Source: CAVVDY01 sp963819645 (GTDB lineage: Bacteria; Acidobacteriota; Terriglobia; Terriglobales; Acidobacteriaceae). Taken from it: a stretch of DNA of 64,000 nt. How positions within the stretch are numbered: the first letter of the stretch is position 1; each line of letters begins with the position of its first letter. The position numbers and the translations under genes are program-made. The notes beneath the pieces were generated by a model. It was not told the DNA's origin. It made no database searches and saw nothing but the letters and a program-made list of their open reading frames with translations. This document shows positions 18,611-27,969 of the stretch, piece by piece. Location: contig CAWFWZ010000014.1 of NCBI GenBank assembly GCA_963819645.1, positions 372,001-436,000 on the forward strand. The letters run 5' to 3'.

Positions 18611-20140
18611 ATGACCTTCTCACGATCCAGCGGCATCCTTCTTCATCCCACCTGCCTGCCGGGCCCATACGGCATTGGCGAGCTCGGGCCCGAAGCGCAT
18701 CGCTTCGCCGATTTCCTGCGCGATGCAGGGCAAAAGATCTGGCAGGTGCTGCCGCTGGGTCCGACCGGCTACGGCGACTCACCGTATCAGTGCTTCTCGG
18801 CGTTTGCCGGCAATCCGCTGCTGCTGTCGCTCGATGTGCTGGTGGAGCGCGGATATCTCGATCAGACGAGATCTGGAAAACCGGCCTCTGTTTCCCGCCG
18901 ACCACGTCGACTTCGATCGCGTGATCGAGTGGAAGATGCCGTTGCTGAGGAAAGCGTATGAGGGATTTTCTGTGCCAGCGACTTTCCCAGCGCTGAGTAC
19001 GACTTCTTCAACGACAGACACGGCGAGTGGCTTGATGACTTTGCGCTGTTCATGGCGCTGAAGCAGATACACAACCTGGTCGATGTGGACGCAGTGGGAG
19101 CCGAAGTATGCCCTACGCGATCAGGCGGTTCTGGAGCAGGCTCAGCGCTGGGATCTGCGGGAAGAGATCGCGTGCCAGAAGTTCATCCAGTTCGAATTCG
19201 AGCGTCAGTGGCTGGAACTGAAGGCTCACTGTGAGCAGATGGGAATCCGGCTGATGGGCGACGTGCCTATTTATGTTGCGCTCGACAGCTCTGACGTGTG
19301 GGCGCATCCCGAGCTGTTCGAGCTGCTCGCCTGACGGCAGGCCGCGCGGTCATCGCCGGTGTTCCTCCTGACTACTTCAGCGCGACCGGGCAGTGCTGGG
19401 GAAATCCCATTTATCGCTGGGACGCAGCACGCGAAAGAGGGCTACCTGTGGTGGATCGCGCGCTTCCGGCGCTCGCTGGAGATGCTCGACCTGATCCGGC
19501 TCGATCACTTCCGCGGGTTTGAGGCGTATTACGAAATTCCAGGTGGCGCTACCACCGCAGTGAATGGCCAGATGGGTGAAGGGGCCGGGCGCGCCGCTGT
19601 TCGAAGCGCTGGAAAGCGCGCTGGGACGCTTGCCGATCGTGGCGGAAAATCTCGGCGTAATTACACCCGAAGTGGAAGCTTTACGCGAACGCTTCGGTTT
19701 CCCCGGCATGGCCATCCTGCAGTTTGCCTTCGGCAAGGATCCGCAGGCGCCCGACTTCAAGCCGCACAACTATCCGCACCACCTGGTGGCCTATACCGGC
19801 ACGCACGACAACGACACGGTCATGGGATGGTGGCATAGCACCGGCGCCGGCGACAGCACGCGTACCAAGGAAGATGTTGCGAAAGAGATGGACTATGCCC
19901 GTCGTTACCTGAACACCGATGGCAGTGAGATCAATTGGGTGATGATTCGTACTCTGATGGCGTCAGTCGCTGACACGGTTCTGTTTCCGTTGCAGGACGT
20001 GATCGGCGTCGGCAGCGAAGGCCGGATGAATCTGCCGGGCACTGCGTCGGGAATTGGCGTTGGCGCTTCCGCAGCGCCGATCTGTTGCCGTCGATGGCGG
20101 GAGATTGAAAGAGATGGTGAGAACGTACGAGCGGTAGAAG
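18611..20140 (+). CDS. malQ: 4-alpha-glucanotransferase, many frame breaks
   Basis: GH77 amylomaltase, which transfers alpha-1,4-glucan segments in maltodextrin or glycogen metabolism. Readable pieces in order: SSGILLHPTCLPGPYGIGEL, QVLPLGPTGYGDSPYQ, GDVPIYVALDSSDVW, GVPPDYFSATGQ (acceptor loop), LIRLDHFRG (nucleophile Asp), PIVAENLGVIT (acid/base Glu) and YTGTHDNDT. All catalytic motifs survive, but about eight frame breaks occur in 1.5 kb, of mixed sign. Either local sequence quality is poor or the gene is recently dead; the intact motifs favour the former. The end at 20140 (TYER stop) is my best estimate. Confidence 0.85.
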
Positions 20141-20362
20141 GTCTGACTAGACTCGTCCGACTGTCGACGACGTTCCCGAAACGGTCTTCATGCCGTCGTC
20201 CAAACGCTTTCATAACAAGATGGTTCCCGAACATGCGTCGTGGTATTCCAAACCGCTGAGTTTCTGTGGCGTGCCCGACCTTATGCGAATGAATGATGAT
20301 TCACTTATACTGACCCGTTTGCTCGTAGATTCTCAACCAGCAGTTATGGCCTCGAGGACCTC

Positions 20363-21134
20363 GTGAAAATTCTGGTTTGCATGAAGCAGGTTCCGCAGAA
20401 AGATGCGCCGTTGAAGCTGAACGAGAGCGGCACATGGATTCGTGAAGACGTTTCCTATGAAGTGAATGAGCCCGATGCCTACGCTCTGGAAGCGGCCCTT
20501 CAGCAGAAAGAGAAACATGGCGGCGAAGTGGTCGTGGTGACCAGCGGCCCGGCACGGGCGCAGCAGGTCTTGCGCGAGGCGCTGGCCAAAGGCGCTGATC
20601 GTGCCATTCATCTCGAAGGCGAGGAGTTCGCGACTCTGGATGCGTTCAACACAGCGAAGGCGATTGCCGCGGTCGCCAAAGACGAAAACTTCGACCTGAT
20701 CTTCACCGGCCTGCAGTCTGACGATTACGGCTTCGCGCAGACCGGGGTTGTGCTGGCCGAGCTGCTGGGATGGCCGCACGCGACCATCATTATGCAGATC
20801 GAGAAAACCGATTCCGGCATTCGCGTAAAGCGCGAGCTCGAGGCTGGCTTCTTCCAGTTTATCGATATGCCGCTGCCGGCGGTGCTCTCGATCCAGTCGG
20901 GCATCAGCAAGCTGCGCTATGCGACCCTGATCGGCATCAAGCAGGCCAAGAACAAGCCGCTGAAGAAGGTTTCGTTCGACGAAGTCAAGTCATCGCTGGC
21001 CGGAAACTTGCAAAAGATTGAGCGGCTATACGTTGCCGCAGAAGACGAAGAAGACGGAAGTCATCGAAGGGCCGCCCGCAGAAGTCGTGAAGAAGCTGGT
21101 TGAAAAGCTGCGCAACGAAGTTCGCGTGATCTGA
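20363..21134 (+). CDS. etfB: electron transfer flavoprotein beta subunit, one frame break
   Basis: About 256 residues. KILVCMKQVP at the N-terminus, the AMP-binding region VVVVTSGPARAQQVLREALAKGADRAIHL, and the recognition loop ELEAGFFQFIDMPLPAVLSIQSGI are all present. A single extra base near 21035 shifts the frame; the true tail reads RLYVPQKTKKTEVIEGPPAEVVKK in the other frame and ends RNEVRVI at 21134. GTG start. EtfB holds AMP and works as a dimer with EtfA, encoded 750 bp downstream. Confidence 0.95.
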
Positions 21135-21259
21135 CGGCTGACCGGCCTTCAGTAGGGCTGCTCACGTGCTCTTTGAAATCCAGAGATGATCGCGGCCCGC
21201 GCGTCGCGCTGGCGAGTTGGCATCTAACGTATGGAGTTTTCTCCAGAGGAGGATTGCCA

Positions 21260-21581
21260 ATGCCAGGTTTTGAACGCGACCAGTCCGCGATTGACAATAC
21301 GGTCGAGAATCGCCGGCTGGGTTCGATTATGTTGACAGTGGGCTGGATCGTGCTGTGGTTTGACGCGATGTTGCTGATCTATTTCTATAGCAGTGTGCGC
21401 GACGGTTCGATGTTCTGGCCGACGTGGGTGACCATTCAGGGCATCATCGGACTCGGCCTGGTGATTGTGGGTACACGCTATCGCAGAGTCGATCGGCGCG
21501 ACGCGGCTTGGACAACGCGACATGGCCGCCATCGAACGCGAACAGCGGCGCGAAGAGGAAGAACAGAGACGCGTCGCATAG
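21260..21581 (+). CDS. small membrane protein with charged C-terminal helix, one frame break
   Basis: About 107 residues; aggagg lies upstream of the ATG at good spacing. Two hydrophobic helices (GSIMLTVGWIVLWFDAMLLIYF and a second around WVTIQGIIGLGLVIVG) are followed, after a one-base frame correction near 21505, by a highly charged segment MAAIEREQRREEEEQRRVA ending at 21581. No family recognised. It lies between etfB and etfA, so it is likely co-transcribed with them. Confidence 0.65.
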
Positions 21582-21652
21582 CTGAGCCAAGACCTGGCCG
21601 GCAACGAGTTTTGGGGTAGCAGAGGGTGGCAATCGCAGAATTGGAGGCGATT

Positions 21653-21865
21653 ATGCCATCGACAGAAGAAGGCCGTGAGAATGGCTCAGCCCTTATGGTG
21701 ATGGGCTGGGTGTGTGTGCTGTTTGCGTTTGTCGTGATGTTTTTCAATCCGGCTGCGCTCAAGCGCGGGAAGATAGGAATAGAGCTAATCGCCGGAGCAC
21801 TGGCGGTCGGCGGTTTGTTAATGAACCTGGTGGGCTCGCGCATTCGCGCGCGTAACCGTTTCTGA
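21653..21865 (+). CDS. small two-helix membrane protein
   Basis: 70 residues with two transmembrane segments (ALMVMGWVCVLFAFVVMFF and LIAGALAVGGLLMNLVG) and a basic tail. The ATG at 21653 has ggagg six bases upstream. No homology recognised. Ends 20 bp before etfA, which suggests an operon. Confidence 0.7.
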   Translation: MPSTEEGRENGSALMVMGWVCVLFAFVVMFFNPAALKRGKIGIELIAGALAVGGLLMNLVGSRIRARNRF

Positions 21866-21885
21866 AGAAATAGAAAGACCATTTT

Positions 21886-22878
21886 ATGGCAGACACAATC
21901 CTGGTAGTAGCAGAACAACGGCAAGGGCAACTCAATCGCGTTTCCTTCGAAACGCTCACTGGCGCGCAGGCAATCGCCGCCGACACCGGATGGACGCTGG
22001 AGGCCGCGGTTGTGGGTAGCGGCGTCTCCGAAATCGCCGCCGAACTGGCGAAGGTTAAGGTCGACAAAGTCTACGACGTCGAGTCCCCGTCGGTCGAGCC
22101 TTACACTCCGGACGGATTCGTCGCAGCACTTAAGCAGCTTGTAGACCAGAAGCAGCCCAAGCTGGTGCTGATGCCGCATACCTATCAGGTTCGCGACTTC
22201 GCTCCCAAGCTGGCGACGGCTCTCGATCGCTCGCTGATCAGCGACGCTGTCGGCTACAAGTACGAAGGCGGCAAGCTGCTGTTCACCCGGCAGATGTTCC
22301 AGGGCAAGTTTGCGGCGGACGTCTCCTTTGCCGGAGATCCGCCATATTTCGCGACGTTTCAGAACGGCGCATTCCGGGGCGACAAAGTTGAGATGGGTTC
22401 TGCGCCGGCTCCGGTTGAAACCGTAGCGGTCGATATCGCGAGCGCGGTCGTACGCAACAAACCCGAGGCTCCATTCAAGGAAGCCAAGCAGGCGGTCGAC
22501 CTTACTCAGGCGCAGGTTATCGTCGCCGTAGGCCGAGGCATCAAGGAACAGAAGAACATCGAAATGGCCAGGCAGTTGGCGGATGCGATCGGCGGTGAGA
22601 TCGCGGCCTCGCGTCCGATTTGCGATTCCGGCTGGCTGCCTATGGATCGTCAAGTCGGATCGTCGGGCCAGACGGTCGCGCCCAAACTTTACCTGGCGCT
22701 CGGCATCAGCGGCGCCATCCAGCACGTAGTGGGAATGAAAGGCGCGCACACAATCATTGCCATCAATAAAGATGCAGAGGCTCCAATCTTCGAGATCTCC
22801 GATATAGCGGTGGTTGGTAATCTGTTCGAGATTGTGCCGCCACTGATCGAAGAAGTAAAGAAAGCGAAAGGTGCTTAA
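21886..22878 (+). CDS. etfA: electron transfer flavoprotein alpha subunit
   Basis: 330 residues, intact. The N-terminal domain starts MADTILVVAEQRQGQLNRVS. The C-terminal FAD-binding domain has VGRGIKEQKN, SRPICDSGWLPMDRQVGSSGQTVAPKLYLALGISGAIQH and the closing NKDAEAPIFEISDIAVVGNLFEIVP, all strongly conserved in EtfA. With EtfB it accepts electrons from acyl-CoA and related dehydrogenases and passes them to the ETF-quinone oxidoreductase encoded next. Confidence 0.97.
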   Translation: MADTILVVAEQRQGQLNRVSFETLTGAQAIAADTGWTLEAAVVGSGVSEIAAELAKVKVDKVYDVESPSVEPYTPDGFVAALKQLVDQKQPKLVLMPHTYQVRDFAPKLATALDRSLISDAVGYKYEGGKLLFTRQMFQGKFAADVSFAGDPPYFATFQNGAFRGDKVEMGSAPAPVETVAVDIASAVVRNKPEAPFKEAKQAVDLTQAQVIVAVGRGIKEQKNIEMARQLADAIGGEIAASRPICDSGWLPMDRQVGSSGQTVAPKLYLALGISGAIQHVVGMKGAHTIIAINKDAEAPIFEISDIAVVGNLFEIVPPLIEEVKKAKGA

Positions 22879-23077
22879 GTCGTCGGCTAGCACTCCCTGT
22901 TGGCCGGCACATGCGTTAGCTGCTCTGCTCTTTGTGGTTTGTCGAACTACGTGTTTTCGACTGCAATTACATTGAATTCATACTTCACGATGCTGAAGCG
23001 ATGAGCATAACTGTGAATATTCGTAAGTTCGCGGAACCAGCTGCACGCAACCGCGTATCATTCAGGAGGGATCGTGC

Positions 23078-24795
23078 ATGATCGTATTTCGTAAGCCACT
23101 GCCCGATGTCGAGCGTCCCGCGATGGAAGCCGATGTCGTAATCGTCGGCGGAGGTCCGGCCGGCATGGCGTGTGCTTTGCGGCTTTCGCAACTGATTGAC
23201 GAACACAACGCCAGCGCAATCCGGGATCGCCCCTTTCCAAAGAGAACATCTATCTGCTGGAGAAGGCGCGCGACATTGGTGCGCACTGTCTCTCCGGCGC
23301 GTTGCTTGATCCGCGTTCCATGCGTGAGCTGCTTCCCGATTTCGAAAAAGAAGCTCCGCTCGATGCCAAGGTAGTGAAGGAAGCGGTTTACTTCCTCACC
23401 CGAACCGGCAAGTTTAAGTTTCCCGTCACGCCTCCGCCGATGCGCGATCACGGCAACTACGTCATCTCCATCAACAAGTTCGTGAAGTGGCTGGGCAGCA
23501 AAGTGGAAGAAGCGGGCATTACCGTCTTCACTGGCTTTGCCGGCTCCGAACTGCTCTTCGAGGCAGGCCGCGTAGTTGGTGTGCGCACCGACGACAAAGG
23601 TGTGGACAAGAGCGGCCAGCAGAAGAGCAACTTCGAGCCGGGATACGATCTCCGCGCCAAGGTCGTCATTCTCGCCGAAGGCACGCGTGGCTCTCTCACC
23701 AAGCAACTCATCGGACGTTTCCAACTCGACCAGGCGCGCAATCCGCAGACTTACGGCGTCGGGGTGAAGGAGCTCTGGGAGGTTCCCTCCGGTCGCATCG
23801 CTGCCGGCGAAGTCATCTACACCATGGGCTATCCGCTGACCTTCCACGAATACGGCGGCGCCTGGATTTACGGCTCCAAGGACAACGTCGTCTCGCTCGG
23901 CTTCGTCACCGGACTCGACTATCGCGACCCGCGTCTCGACCCGCAGCGCGTCTTGCAGGAGTTCAAGAAGCACCCGTTCGTCGCCAAGCTGCTGGAAGGC
24001 GGCAAGATGATTCGCTACGGCGCCAAGTCGCTGCCCTATGGCGGATGGTGGTGCATTCCTCCAGTTGCCGGCGATGGCTGGATGATCCTCGGCGACTCGG
24101 CGGGCTTCCTCAATTCGCAGCGGCTGAAAGGCATTCACCTCGCCATCAAGAGCGGAATGCTGGCCGCCGAGACCGCATACGACGCGATGGCGAAAGACGA
24201 CTTCTCGCTCGCCGTGCTCGAGAAGTATCAGGAGCGCGTCGACAAAAGTTGGATCAAGACCGAACTGTGGCCGGTGCGCAACTTCCATCAGGGATTCGAG
24301 AACGGCTTCCTCTCCGGCATGTTCCACGCCGGCATTCAGCAGTTCACCGGCGGCCGCGGCCTGCATGAGCACTACACCAATCACGCCGGACATCGCCGCC
24401 TGCGGCATCTCGCGAACCTTCCGGCCGATGGCGGCGCGGAGGCCAACATCATCGGTCCGGCCAAAGGCGACGGCAAGCTGACCTTCGACAAGCTGACCGA
24501 CCTCTATCACTCCGGCACCAAGCACGAAGAAGACCAGCCGGCGCACCTGGTCATTCACGACACCGACATCTGCAACGAGCGTTGCGTGCGCGAGTTCGGC
24601 AATCCCTGCAAGAACTTCTGTCCCGCCAACGTCTACGAAATGGTCGAAGCCGCCGACACCCCCAGCGGTTTGGAGATCCACCTCAACCCGTCCAACTGCG
24701 TTCACTGCAAGACCTGCGACATCATGGATCCCTACGAGATCATCACCTGGGTTCCACCCGAGGGCGGCGGCGGCCCGAACTACGACGGGATGTGA
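23078..24795 (+). CDS. electron transfer flavoprotein-ubiquinone oxidoreductase, one frame break
   Basis: About 570 residues. FAD-binding VVIVGGGPAGMACALRL at residues 20-37, the quinone-binding/FAD region around YGVGVKELWEVP, and a C-terminal 4Fe-4S ferredoxin domain with NPCKNFCPANVYEM and NCVHCKTCDIMDP. One break near 23215 (apparently one missing base) joins EHNAS to RNPGSPLSKENIYLLE. AGGAGG precedes the ATG. A monotopic membrane enzyme moving electrons from reduced ETF to quinone; placed directly after etfA, it completes the pathway. Confidence 0.96.
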
Positions 24796-24802
24796 AGAAG
24801 AA

Positions 24803-24823
24803 GCAATCAGCAACTAGCAATTA
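24803..24823 (+). repeat. heptamer array (GCAAYYA x3)
   Basis: Three 7-bp units, gcaatca, gcaacta and gcaatta, fill the gap between two convergent genes and reach into the stop codon of the BlaI-type gene. Confidence 0.6.
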
Positions 24824-25355
24824 GGGGAGCGACCAGCCGGCTCGGTCGTGCTCGTGCATCGCCCGGTTCAATTCTTGTAGCATTTCCGGCCGCTCCTGGT
24901 GCATGGCTTCGACGATGGCTGCGGCGAGTTCCTGGCTGGGGACGTCTTTGCAGGCCACCAAGGCTCTTACCAGATCACGCGCGAGTTGAATTTCCAACTG
25001 CTGCCGCGCCGAGCCGCGAGCCATAAAAGAACGTCCTTCCCGACATTCTGCAACTAAGCAGTCCCTTGCGGTAAAGACGCGTCATGGTAGTCATCACGGT
25101 GGTGTAGGCCAGCGGACGCGCAATGCGTTCCAGCACCTGGCGGGCGGTGGACTCGCCGAAGGCGCATACCTGCTGCAGTACCTCGCACTCTAGCGGACCC
25201 AGCGCCAGCCTTATGAGACTAGGGACATCCGCAGAAGGAGGTAGTCGGGCGTTCTTGCGCTTGCGAATTTCGGGTGCAAGATCGGTGCCTCGACGCGGGA
25301 TCGCGGTGGTAGCTTGTTTCGCGGGATGACCAGGCCAGGGAACGATTGAGTCCAT
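24821..25355 (-). CDS. BlaI/MecI/CopY-family repressor, one frame break
   Basis: Winged-helix regulator of about 178 residues when joined. The DNA-binding half has LGPLECEVLQQV, ESTARQVLERIARPLAYTTVMTTMTRLYRKGLL. After a break near 25010 (one extra base) the dimerisation half follows: RQQLEIQLARDLVRALVACKD. The start is taken as the ATG at 25355, which has ggag upstream; a TTG at 25379 is possible. No BlaR1-like sensor protease gene is nearby, so how it is relieved from DNA is unknown. Confidence 0.82.
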
Positions 25356-25439
25356 GAGCAGCTCCAGGTTGTAATTCAAAACTCGAATTCAAGGAAGCGG
25401 GAGCGAGCCTGCGCAGACTCGCTCTTGCGACCGTTGTGC

Positions 25440-27689
25440 TTAATCAGGTGGGCGGTTTAAGAACAAGGAGACGGCCGAGGTTTCCATATTTCCGATGACA
25501 AGATCGGAGGCCCTCCCCAGAACGCCGTTGTTCAGGAATACTCCGGTTGCGATGGCCAGAGCTCCGTTGTCCACTCCGTATGTACCTTGGACTTGGAAGC
25601 TGCCGTTGCCAGCACCCTTCAGAATGAAAACGGTGCTATTGATCGTGCTGATCACGGCGAGGTCCAGCGTCCCGTCCCCGTTGAAGTCAGCGGCGACCAT
25701 GGAAGAGATACCAAATCCTTCGTTGTAATAAGCGCCCGGAAGGAATGTGCCATCTCCTTGACCGGTCAGGATGGAAACGTTGCCGAAGATGTCGGTATTT
25801 GCGGCAACGGCCAAATCCGTCTTGCCGTCACCGTTGAAGTCTCGCGCCACAACAGCGGTCGGATGCTGGCCGGTGGCATAATCAACCCGGTTTGCAAATG
25901 TCCCATCGCCCTTGTTGAGCAGTATGGAAACCAGCCCATGTCCCCTTGCTGTTCTCAGGTGTTCAGGGAATCCGCGATGGCCAGGTCTGGTTTGCCGTCT
26001 CCATTGAAGTCGGCGGCTGCGATCGATGCAGGGCCCAACCCGGTGAGGTAGGCAACAGCTCGGTAGAAGGTGCCGTCACCGCGGTTGAGCAGGACGGAGA
26101 CGGTGCTGTCGTCTGCATTCGTAATGGCCAGATCGGGTTTCTGATCTCCGTTGAAATCAGCAATAGCGATAGCCCGGGGATTGTTACCCGTAGAGTAGGT
26201 GCTGAGACCACCGAATACGCCGCCACCGTTGTTGACGAGGACAGTAATGGAATTGTCGCCGGCGTTAGTCACTATTAAGTCAGGTCTGCCATCTCCGTTC
26301 AGGTCGGTCGCGGCGACGGCACTGGGAAGACGACCAACGTTGTAGACCGGTCCGGCAGTGAAGGTTCCTTTAGCGTTGCCGAAGAGAATGGAAACGGTGT
26401 TGCTGCTCTGGTTCAGCAGCGCAAGATCGGGTGCGCCATCGCCGTTAAAGTCGGCTACCGCGATTGCGACGACATCGCTGTCATTGGAATAGCTGCGCAC
26501 AGGAAGGGAACGTGCCGTCACCGTTGCCGAGGAGCACTGAAACGCGGTTCACGTCTCCGTTGGTGAAGATAACGTCCAGTTTGCCGTCGTGATTGAAATC
26601 GCCTGCGGCGAGTGCCCATGGGTTGTTACCAGTACCGTAGGAAACAGCCGGCTGAAACGTGCCGTCGCCCTTGCCTAGCAAGATGGAGACCGCACCGCCG
26701 TCGGTGATGCTGGTGCCGGCGCTGACGATCAGATCGATGACTTGATCGGCATTGAGGTCTTGTGCAATCAGGCGGTGAGGCCCGGGTGCGACTGGGTAGT
26801 CCACTCTGGGCGCGAAGGTGCCGTCAGTCTTCCCCAGCAGAATGGAAACCGTGCTGTCGCCTGCATTCACTACTGCCAGATCAGCAATCCCGTCATGGTT
26901 GAAATCGGCGCAGGCCACCGAAGAGGGATCCTTTCCGGTGAGATATGGCAGGGGTAAGTCGAATGTGCCGTCTCCACGGTTGCGCAGAATAGAGATCGCA
27001 TTGACACCATTGAGCGCGGTGAAGTTGGTGACCACCAGACTGGAATTGACGGTACCGCCGAGTTTCACCGCGGCCATCTGACTAACACCGGAACCGGCGG
27101 GATACTCCCCGCCGCGAGAAAACGTGCCATTCCCATTGTTAAGAAAAACAATGACGGTGCCCGGTCCGGGGTTGACCGGACTGATGGCATTGGCCACCGC
27201 TAGATCAGTCTTACCATCGCCGTTGAAATCTCCGGCGACAACGGAGACTGGGTCACTGTCTGTCGCGTAGACTGCGGCCGGCTGGAAGGTGCCATCACCG
27301 CGGTTGAGCAGAACTGAAACGGATCCTGGCCCGCACGTATTGGCGCAGTTCTGGTTGGTGATGGCCAGGTCGGGTTTTCCATCGCCATTGAAGTCGGCGA
27401 CGGTAATCGCGTCCGGACTGACACCCACGGCATAGTCGGCACTCTTGATAAACGAGCCATCGGACTGGCCGAGGTAGATCGACACGTTGTTGTCGCTCAA
27501 ATTGACCACGGCGACATCCAGATTGCCATCGCCGTTGAAATCCGCGCTGACAATGTCATAAGGAGTTCTGCCTGCAAGGAGGTCCGCCCTGCCGAATACA
27601 TAAGGATGAGCGGTATGACCCGGCAGTTCTTGCGAACGGGTCCCGACCGCCAGGCCCAGAAGCACGAGTAGCAGAAACAGGTTTTTCAT
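25440..27689 (-). CDS. secreted FG-GAP/VCBS repeat protein, two frame breaks
   Basis: About 750 residues with a signal peptide (LFLLLVLLGLAVGTRS). About 13 repeats of roughly 58 residues follow, each with a Ca-binding-like core such as FNGDGKPDLAIT or FNHDGKLDVIFT and an SVLLNRGDGTF segment. The number fits two seven-bladed integrin-alpha-like propellers. Breaks lie near 26505 and between 25850 and 25955. A role in surface binding is usual for such proteins; no ligand can be inferred. Confidence 0.85.
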
Positions 27690-27826
27690 GGTGCATCCTC
27701 ACCCTCAAGGCTCTTTGGCGGGCGCCTTTGAGTGACGTGAGTCTGCCGCTAGTACGACCGGCAGTCGATGCGCTGGCGATAATCTGTGGGTAATTTAGCG
27801 GTAATCGGGATAACTCATAGAGGTGG

Positions 27827-27943
27827 ATAGTACTTAATACTGATACCTACGAGGTATTGTTAGCGGAAATAGTGAGGAATTAAGGTAACTGCGCATAGTT
27901 ACTGTCGAAAAACTTGGCGATCAACGCGCTTTAATAGTACTAT
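27827..27943. promoter_or_regulatory. cluster of short palindromes in a divergent promoter region
   Basis: ATACCT-acg-AGGTAT (27843-27857) and ATAGTACTAT (27934-27943) are perfect inverted repeats, and agta-cttaa-tact near 27829 is a third. They lie between the FG-GAP gene (minus) and the CadC-like regulator (plus) and could be operators for either. Confidence 0.4.
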
Positions 27944-27969
27944 CGGTCACCTTTCTTCTAAGTAGGGCA

